From Hyalangium versicolor (lineage in GTDB: Bacteria; Myxococcota; Myxococcia; Myxococcales; Myxococcaceae), in the NCBI RefSeq assembly GCF_020103695.1, contig NZ_JAHXBF010000012.1, positions 1-64,000 on the forward strand: DNA of 64,000 bases, read 5' to 3'. Below, one piece after another: positions 38,480 to 46,200 of the stretch (position 1 is its first letter; each line of letters begins with the position of its first letter). The notes beneath the pieces are model-generated. The model had not been told where the DNA came from, did not search any database, and saw only the letters and a program-made list of their open reading frames with translations. Position numbers and translations under genes: made by a program.

Positions 38480-40503
38480 ACGCGGAAGCCGGTGAACTCG
38501 GCCTGGCTGTCCTCGGCGACGACACCCGTCTGGCACCCGGAGAGCCCCACGGTGCGCGACTGCTTCTGCACGCCGTCGACATACACGGTGAAGGTGGAGC
38601 CACTGCGGACGACCTTGAGCGAGTGGGTGCTGGTGAAGGTGAACCCGCTGAGCGCGGTGTTCTGCCAGCCCAGGTCCACGCCGCCGCCCACGGCGTGGGT
38701 GGCGAGCACTCCGGACTTCGGATCCATCCACGCGGTCATGTAGTTGGCCCCGTTCTGAAAGCACCCGTAGATGCCGTACTTGGGATAGGCGGTGGAGCCC
38801 TGGGAGAGCAGCCGCACACCGGACTCAACGGTGTAGTTGGCCGTGGTGGGCGAGGCCGTGCGCCAGAGGCTCTTCCAGCCCCCTCCGAACTGCCAGGCCA
38901 CGACGTCCTGGGCGCTGCGAATCTCGTACATGCCGTTGCCGGCCCAGTCGGAGGCCGGATCTCCCCAGCCCTGGAGCGAATCCAGGGTGACGCCCGTGTA
39001 CTCGGCCTGGGTGTCCTCGGTGACGAGCCCCATCATCCCGATGACGTTGTCCAGCGCGCGCGTCTGCTGGAGCGCACCATCGAGATAGAACTTCTGGCTG
39101 CCGCTCCAGCTGCGCTCGATGCGGAGGTTGTGGGCCACGGTCCACGAGAAGCCCGCGGGGAGCGCCGAGTTCTGCCAGCCCTTGTCCACGCCGCCAATCA
39201 TCGCGTGCGTGGCGAGCACGCCGTACTTCTTGTCCAGGAACACGGCGATGTAGTTGTTCTGATCCTTGTACGCTCCGAAGATGCCGAACTTGGGATAGGC
39301 GGCCGTGGTGCCCGTGGCGATCCACCGGACGTTGGCCGAGGCGGCCACGGTCTCGAAGTTGGGGTTGCCGCGGAAGAGGCTGGCCCAGCCGGCGCCGAGC
39401 GTGGTGCTGGTGGCCGCCGTGGGGCTGGAGATGGTCCACGAACCGACGCGGCCCGCGCCCTCGAACGAGCCGCCCCAGCCGTTGCCATCGAGCAGGTTGG
39501 CGGAAGCGGGCGCCCCACCCTCACCCGCGGGCTTGGGCTGGGCGATCGACACCGAGCGGGCAACACCGAGGTTCAGCGAGCCGGCGCTGTCGACATAGAA
39601 CTTCTGGGCACGAACGCTGCGATCACCCCACCCGTCGGAGCTGAGGCGCTTGGCGTGGTAGGCGATCCAGTTCTCCGAGCCGTCGGGCGACTTGACGAAG
39701 GTGGGATGCCCCACGCCGTACACATCGCCGTTCTGGCGGAACACGGGCCCGGTCTTTACCCAGGACTTGGGGTTGAGCAGGTTGCCGTCGGTGTTGGTCA
39801 GCAGCCCGAGGGTGTACTCGCGCGTCCAACTGCCGCTGGCGGAGAAGATGATGGCGTACTTGCCGCCGAGGCGGATGGGCTGCGGCCCCTCGTTGAGCGT
39901 CATCGCGCGGCCCTCCCACATGAACGTGGGCTGGGAGATGAGCACGCGCTCCCCGCTGACCGTGTATGGGTTGCTCATCGGGGCGATGTAGAGGTTCTGC
40001 TGTCCATCCGTGGTCCCCGACCAGCCGGACCAGACGAAGTAAAGCGAACCATCGTCCTTCTGGATGGCCGCACCATCGATGGCCCACCTGTCTGTCGTGG
40101 CCTTCAACTGTCCCCGGAACGTGTATGCGCCCTGTGCGTCCAGCGAGGCGGACTCGAGCACATACATGCGGTGGTTGGCATTGTTGCCATCCGAGGCCGC
40201 GAAGTAGATGTACCAGCGCCCGTTGATCAGCTGGATCTCCGGCGCCCACACCTCCTTGCTGTAGGCCCCCGTGGCCGGAGCGGTCCAAACCCTCACAGCC
40301 GAGGCGCTCGCCAACCCCGTCAGGGTGGAGGACTTGCGGACCTGGATGCCGGCGTCTCCCGCACTGGACGCGTGGTAGTAGAACCCGTTGTAGAGGACGA
40401 TCGATGGATCGGCCGACGTCTCGGGCAGGATGGGATTGGTGAACGTCTGGGCGCTCGCGGCCGAGACCGTGAAAAGGGCCGCGACCAGCAACAGTTGCTG
40501 CAT
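38473..40503 (-). CDS. Secreted GH43-type glycoside hydrolase with two C-terminal modules
   Basis: A 676-residue exported enzyme (signal peptide cleaving near SAASA). Residues 22-340 form a GH43-like five-bladed propeller: NPILPETSADPSIVL carries the base Asp, and YSKEVWAPEIQL and IDGAAI follow at the places expected in arabinanases and xylosidases. After a linker, two related modules of about 165 residues occur back to back (near 345-505 and 510-676); both contain AYPK(F/Y)GI(F/Y)G, GVLATHA and F(Y/V)LDG-like strands, as in carbohydrate-binding or DUF1080-type folds. Role inferred: polysaccharide degradation, in keeping with predatory or saprophytic growth. Sequence GH subfamily is uncertain. 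Confidence 0.87.
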   Translation of the reverse strand: MQQLLLVAALFTVSAASAQTFTNPILPETSADPSIVLYNGFYYHASSAGDAGIQVRKSSTLTGLASASAVRVWTAPATGAYSKEVWAPEIQLINGRWYIYFAASDGNNANHRMYVLESASLDAQGAYTFRGQLKATTDRWAIDGAAIQKDDGSLYFVWSGWSGTTDGQQNLYIAPMSNPYTVSGERVLISQPTFMWEGRAMTLNEGPQPIRLGGKYAIIFSASGSWTREYTLGLLTNTDGNLLNPKSWVKTGPVFRQNGDVYGVGHPTFVKSPDGSENWIAYHAKRLSSDGWGDRSVRAQKFYVDSAGSLNLGVARSVSIAQPKPAGEGGAPASANLLDGNGWGGSFEGAGRVGSWTISSPTAATSTTLGAGWASLFRGNPNFETVAASANVRWIATGTTAAYPKFGIFGAYKDQNNYIAVFLDKKYGVLATHAMIGGVDKGWQNSALPAGFSWTVAHNLRIERSWSGSQKFYLDGALQQTRALDNVIGMMGLVTEDTQAEYTGVTLDSLQGWGDPASDWAGNGMYEIRSAQDVVAWQFGGGWKSLWRTASPTTANYTVESGVRLLSQGSTAYPKYGIYGCFQNGANYMTAWMDPKSGVLATHAVGGGVDLGWQNTALSGFTFTSTHSLKVVRSGSTFTVYVDGVQKQSRTVGLSGCQTGVVAEDSQAEFTGFRVY

Positions 40504-40651
40504 GGCGTTTCTCTCTTTCTTGTTTTCCAGAGAGAACCACCTAAGCACACTTAAGACAGGAATAGCACGACCTGAGATTGACACCGCCGACAGGCGAACG
40601 GTTGAGTGGAACAAGTCGGGCCGCGGATGGGACCAGATCAACTGACGGGCC

Positions 40652-41527
40652 TCACCCGGTCCGCGCGAGCGACGTGAGGATGTCCTTCCACGAGGTGAAG
40701 ATCGAGAAGTGTCCACCTCGGGGGAGGAAGTGCGGCACGGTCCGAGGGATGCGCGAGGCCAGGTAGTGCCCCATCTGTGGAGGCACGATGCTGTCTCCCT
40801 CCCAGTACCAGAGGTGAACCTCCGGGCGGATCTCCTCCAACCGGAAACCCCAGGGCGAGACGAGGATGTGAGCTTCGCGCCGCATGCCTCGCACGCCCTG
40901 GCGAGTGGCCTCCAACCTCCAGCCCTGCACCTGATCGGCGATGGCCGGGTCGGACAGCACGGCGCGGTCATCGGCCGAGCTGTGAGCCATCACCCCCGCG
41001 AGCGCTTTGTGAGGGTTGCCGCGCACTGACCGATCATGGAGGGCCATGATGGGGTGCAGCAACCACTCGGGCCAGGCCGCCATCGAGTACGCGTTGCGAT
41101 AGTCGCGGTTGACGCCTTTCGTGGCTCCGGGCCGATCGAACGGCGCCGCGCCCGAGACGATGGCTGCGCGGGTGATGCGCTCGCCCAGGCGCCACGCGCA
41201 CGCCGCGGCGTACGGGCCGCCAGCCGACACCCCGAAGACGGCGAAGCGTGCCAGCCCCAGCATGTTGGCGAGCTGCTCGATGTCCGAGGGGCAGTCGAGC
41301 AACGTACGCTCGGGCTGGTAATCGGAGTGCCCGTAGCCTGGCCGATCCGGGGTGATGAGCCGCACGCCCAGACGATGGGTGAGGCTGTCGTCGGGGTGGC
41401 GCATGTAGCGCGAGCCCGGGTTGCCGTGAAGGAAGATGACGGGCGCGCCCGAGGGGTCTCCGGACTCAGCGAACGCGAGCCGGCGACCGTCCCTGAGGTG
41501 GACCGAGCCTTCACGCAGTGACGACAT
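40652..41527 (-). CDS. Alpha/beta-hydrolase
   Basis: A 291-residue alpha/beta-hydrolase. Motifs are IFLHGNPGSRYM (oxyanion region) near residue 31, nucleophile elbow FGVSAGGPYA near 93, and the C-terminal His in GGHFSIF. The catalytic acid is probably the Asp in WEGDSIVPP. The ATG at 41527 is preferred because GAGGAA sits 5 nt upstream. It lies 17 bp after the phaC gene and could handle polyhydroxyalkanoate products, but could equally be a general esterase. Substrate unknown. Confidence 0.88.
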   Translation of the reverse strand: MSSLREGSVHLRDGRRLAFAESGDPSGAPVIFLHGNPGSRYMRHPDDSLTHRLGVRLITPDRPGYGHSDYQPERTLLDCPSDIEQLANMLGLARFAVFGVSAGGPYAAACAWRLGERITRAAIVSGAAPFDRPGATKGVNRDYRNAYSMAAWPEWLLHPIMALHDRSVRGNPHKALAGVMAHSSADDRAVLSDPAIADQVQGWRLEATRQGVRGMRREAHILVSPWGFRLEEIRPEVHLWYWEGDSIVPPQMGHYLASRIPRTVPHFLPRGGHFSIFTSWKDILTSLARTG

Positions 41528-41543
41528 CGGATTCCTCATCGCG

Positions 41544-42668
41544 TCACGACTCCAACGGCCGCGAGCGTGCGGCGATCCAGTCGGTGATGGCGGGCCACAC
41601 CTTGGAGGGGCTCTTGCTGGAGGCCGACAGGCCGATGTGTCCCACTGGGAAGCGGAGCGTCTGCACGTCCTGAGAGCCCACCAGCTTGGGCAGGGGCTCG
41701 CTCATGGGAGGCAGAGCAATGGTGTCCTGCTCGGCGATGACGTTGAGCAGGGAGGCGCGAATGCGGCTCAGCTCGACGCGCTCACCGCCCACCTCCATAC
41801 GGCCCTGACAGAAGAGGTTCTGCTGATAGCAGTCCTTGATGTACTGGCGGTAGACCTCGCCTGGGAACGGGACGGCGTCAGCGCCCCAGCGCTCCATGGC
41901 GAGGAACGTGGTGACGTACTCGGGCTCGTCGATGTGGCGGCACACGTCCAGCCACCGCGTGATGCGCTGGACGGGCGCTGCGGCGAAGAAGCCGCTCTCG
42001 AGCACCCGTGAGGGGATGTTGCCGTAGGCATCCACCAGCGAGTCCACGTCGAAGTGGGCTGGCTGCGTCCACAGCGAGTAGACGCCGCCCTGGCTGAAGT
42101 CCACGGGAGTGGCCTGTGCCACGAAGTTGCGGAGGCCCTGGGGATAGAGGCTCGCGTAGGCCAGGGCCATCGTGCCGCCCATGCAGTAGCCGTAGAGGGT
42201 GAGCTCGTCGCTGCCGCTGGAGCGCAGCGTCCACCGCACGGCCTGGCGGACGAGCTCTCCCAACAAGTCCCCCCACGAGAGGTGCTGCTCATCGGCGCCG
42301 GGGATGCCCCAGTCGATGGCGTACACATCGAAGCCAGCGCGGGTGAGGAACTCGATCAGGCTGCGGCCGGGGAGGAAGTCGAGGATGTACCAGCGATTGA
42401 TGAGCGAGTAGGCGAAGAGGATGGGCGTGCGCCACCGGCGATGGGGCGAGGCATAGCGCAGGAGCCGCATGCTGCCGCGCGTGTAGACCACCGAGTGCTG
42501 CGTGGGGCTGATGGGCGGCTCTCGCACGCCCGAGGCCCTCTCGATGATGGGTCGCAGGTACGGATAGGGGTTGATCGGACGCTGCTGGACGGCCTGAGTA
42601 ATGGCACGAGACAGCTCGACCTGGCCCGAGACGAAGGAGCGGAAGCGTTGGAAGGTGTTCGACGGCAT
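41544..42668 (-). CDS. phaC: Poly(3-hydroxyalkanoate) synthase, class III-like PhaC
   Basis: A 374-residue alpha/beta-fold polymerase. The lipase-like box is GYCMGGTMA with catalytic Cys near residue 155; the catalytic Asp lies in IAEQDTIALP and His in FPVGHIGLSAS near 349. Length and motifs suit class III/IV PhaC, which needs a small partner (PhaE or PhaR). The neighbouring 42687-43127 gene could serve as such a partner. It polymerises hydroxyacyl-CoA into storage granules; myxobacteria use such carbon reserves variably, so the physiological role is inferred. Confidence 0.9.
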   Translation of the reverse strand: MPSNTFQRFRSFVSGQVELSRAITQAVQQRPINPYPYLRPIIERASGVREPPISPTQHSVVYTRGSMRLLRYASPHRRWRTPILFAYSLINRWYILDFLPGRSLIEFLTRAGFDVYAIDWGIPGADEQHLSWGDLLGELVRQAVRWTLRSSGSDELTLYGYCMGGTMALAYASLYPQGLRNFVAQATPVDFSQGGVYSLWTQPAHFDVDSLVDAYGNIPSRVLESGFFAAAPVQRITRWLDVCRHIDEPEYVTTFLAMERWGADAVPFPGEVYRQYIKDCYQQNLFCQGRMEVGGERVELSRIRASLLNVIAEQDTIALPPMSEPLPKLVGSQDVQTLRFPVGHIGLSASSKSPSKVWPAITDWIAARSRPLES

Positions 42669-42686
42669 GGGGCACTCTCGAAAGGC

Positions 42687-43127
42687 TCAGCGTCCGTGTC
42701 GGCGGGGGACGGGCTCGGGCGGAGGAGACTCCTGCAAGGAGTCGGAGGTTTGGGAGGGGCGCTCCTGGCGTTCGAGCAGCTCCACGGCCATCTCGAGCTG
42801 CGAGCCGAGCGCCTCGACCTGCTGGCTCAAGCGGCGGACCTGATCGCGCATGGACTCCACATCGGAGGCTGCGGGCATGCGCAGGGCCTGGAGCACGCGC
42901 TCCTGGAGGGCGTGGCGGCGGATGCGGAGGTTGAAGCCCTGCCGCATGACTCCGCCGCTGATGCGCAACCAGGTGGGGCTCTCTCCGAGCTTGGTGGTCA
43001 CCTTGGTGAGGCCGCGCTCGACCTTGGAGAAGACCTGGCCCGAGCGGGTCTCGGGACTGGTGAGACGTCCGACCAGCTTGAGTCCGCGGACCAGGAGCCC
43101 CTTGGGAGGGCGGGAGGAGTTGCTCAT
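42687..43127 (-). CDS. Coiled-coil protein linked to phaC (phasin- or PhaE-like candidate)
   Basis: A 146-residue soluble protein. The N-terminal half is basic and the segment near residues 85-125 is a heptad-rich coiled coil (SMRDQVRRLSQQVEALGSQL). The tail is Pro/Arg-rich. It lies 18 bp upstream of phaC on the same strand. Size, coiled coil and place resemble phasins or the PhaE/PhaR subunits of class III/IV synthases, but sequence identity to either is not visible by eye. Confidence 0.65.
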   Translation of the reverse strand: MSNSSRPPKGLLVRGLKLVGRLTSPETRSGQVFSKVERGLTKVTTKLGESPTWLRISGGVMRQGFNLRIRRHALQERVLQALRMPAASDVESMRDQVRRLSQQVEALGSQLEMAVELLERQERPSQTSDSLQESPPPEPVPRRHGR

Positions 43128-43285
43128 GGCCTCCAATGTACCCAATCGGCTAGGAGCGTACTGCCCTCGTCGAATCCCTCCCGCACCGCCAGCCCGGTTC
43201 CCCAGGCGCCCCAGCCCCCAAGCCTGCCGAGCTCGTCTTCATATGGGGGGTTCGCCCCTCTTACGCCGACACCGGTCCGCGTGAC

Positions 43286-46200
43286 ATGGTCTGCCCCCGT
43301 TCCACACCTCAGCTTCCCCGACCTGTCTTGAGCCCCTCTCTCTCGACCCGCCTCCTCCCCTTCGCTGTCCTCCTTTCACTCGGAGTCTCCTGCCGTGAGC
43401 AGGCGGCTCCTCCCACCGATCGGACCCCACCGCCCCGCGTCTCCTTGGATACGCCGGGCGCTCCGTTCGATCTCGGTTCGGTCATCCGCCGCGTGCACTT
43501 CGCATATCGGCGAGAGGGTGACGCCTGGACCGCAGGCCACACCACCTGGTCCGCCCGAGTCACGGAAGGTGGACTGACCTTCACTCCGCGCCATGCCTCG
43601 CTGGCAGTCCCGGAGAACCACCCCAGCGCGAGCGGCTCCGTCCTCACGGGCACTCCCGTCACGTTTGGCGCAGCAGTCTTCTCGCGTGGCGGAGCACTGG
43701 TGGACAACGCCCGTCCACTCGGCGCCCTGTCCCAGGAAGGTGCGCTCACGCTGGCGCGAGGCCCAGTGGAGGAGCAGCTTCGGAATCACGAGAACGGCAT
43801 CGAGCAGCGCTGGAGCCTCGCCCATCCGCCTCAGGGCGCGGGGGATCTGCTCATCCGGGTGCCAATCCGTGGGCTCCGCCTGGCGGGAGAGACCGCCCAG
43901 GGCGTGCACTTCGCGGACGCGTCCGGGCTGGGCGTCCGGTACAGCCACGCCACCTGGACGGATGCCTCCGGACAGCAGCGGGAGCTCCGCGCCCACGCCG
44001 TCGCGGGAGCCGTGGAGTTCCGGGTGCCCGAGGCCCTGCTGGCCACCGCGGCCTTCCCGGTCATGCTGGCGCCGACGATCTCTCCGGAGTTCGGACTGGA
44101 TACACCGGTGACAGCGGGCGGAGGCAACCAGACCACGCCGGCCGTGGCCTCCAACGGCACGGACTACCTCGTAGTGTGGGTGGACGACCGAAGCGGTGAC
44201 GCGGACATCTACGGTACTCGCGTGAGCCAGTCCGGAACCGTGCTGGACACACTGGGCCTCGCGATCGGCGCGTCCCTCAACGCGCAACAGAGCCCGGCTG
44301 TAGCCTTCGATGGCACGAACTACCTGGTCGTCTGGAGCGACGGCCGGCGCGGGAGCGGCAACGACATCTACGGCGCCCGCGTGAGCCCGGCCGGCTCGGT
44401 GCTGGATCCGAACGGACTGGCGCTCGCGACCTCGGCGGTCTTCACGCAACTGATGCGCGCTCCGGCGATCGCGTTCGATGGCACGAACTACCTCATCGTC
44501 TGGGACGAGAGGACCGGCTTCAACGGGCCCAGCAACCTCAATGCCCTGCGCGTGAGCCCATCGGGCCAGCCCGTGGGGAGCCCCTTCGCTGTCTCCGCCG
44601 CCGACAAGAACCAGCTCGCGGCTTCGCTGGCCTTCGATGGGACGAACTACCTGGCCGTCTGGCAGGACGATCGCCTGGGGCAGAACGACATCTATGGTGC
44701 GCGCATCTCCCCGAGCGGGACCCTCGTCGACACGGGGGGGATCATCATCAACTCGGCGCAGCAGGCGCAGACCAACCCCACGGTGGCGTTCAACGGCACC
44801 TCCTACGTCGTCGTCTGGGAGGACGCTCGCAACACCGCCGCCACGGGAATCGACCTCTATGGAACCCGCGTGGCACCCGACGGGAGCGTGTTGGACGGAT
44901 TGGGACTGCCGCTCGTCACGTCCGCGGCCAACCAGACCCTGCCCGCGCTCGCGCGTCTGGGAACGCAGTGCCTGCTGGCCTGGCAGGACCTCCGCAACGG
45001 GACGCTGGATGTCTACGCGACCCGGCTGGACGGGGCGGGGACGGTGCTGGATGCCTCGGGGCTGGCAGTGGCAACGGCGCTGGGAGACCAGTCCACGGTG
45101 GCGGTGGCGAGCAGTGGCACGAGCGCCCTCGTCACCTGGGGCGATGCGCGGACCCTGGACATCGTCGGGGCCCGGGTGGATGCGACGGGCGCGGTGCTCG
45201 ACCCGAGCGGCGTCACGCTCAGCCTCAACACCAACAGCGAGACGAACCCGGCGGTGGCCTTCGACGGCACGAACTACCTGGTCGTCTGGCAGGACAACCG
45301 GGGCAGCGGGTTCGATCTCTACGGGGTGCGAGTCAGCGCGAGCGGCACGGTGCTGGATTCCGCGGGAGTGCTGATCTCCGGAGCAACGGGCCACCAGCGC
45401 AACCCGGCGGTGGCCTTCGACGGCACGAACTACCTGGTCGTCTGGGAGGACACACGCAACGGTCCCACCAGCGACATCTTCGGGGCGCGGGTGAGTCCGG
45501 CGGGGACGATGCTGGACACCACCGGCCTGCCCCTCTGCCAGCGCTTCAGCCCACAGGAGCACCCTGCGGTGGCCTTCGACGGCACGAACTACCTGGTCGT
45601 CTGGGACGACTCGGGCACCAGTGCCGCCCGAGACATCTACGGCACGCGGGTGAGCAAGTCGGGCAGCGTGCTCGACCCGCTCTTCTTCGGGATCAGCACG
45701 GACGCGAATGATCAGTCCATGCCTGCTCTGGCCTTCGATGGAACGAACTACCTGGTGGCGTGGAGCGACTTGAGGAACAACTCGACCGCCGACGTGTACG
45801 GAGCGCGGGTGAGCCGCACGGGAGCGGTGCTCGATACGGCGGGAGTGCAGCTCGCGAGCGGCACCGAGGCACAGACAGATCCAGCGTTGGCGTTCGACGG
45901 GACGAACTATCTGCTGGTCTGGTCGGACTACCAGTCCTTCCCCTCGTCGAACCTGTTCGCGCGTCGCGTGAGGACGACTGGGATTCCGCTCGACGCAGCG
46001 CCGATCGCGGTGTCCACCGCCCCGGGACATCAGCAGCAACCCTCTGTGGTGTTCGATGGAACGGACTTCCTCATCGCGTGGCAGGACGGACGAGGCGGAA
46101 CGGACCTGGATCTGTACGCCGGGAGAGTCTCGCGAAGTGGCACGGTGCTGGACGGTGACGGCTTCATCCTTTCGGCGAGCGCCTCGGACGAGAGCGTCGT

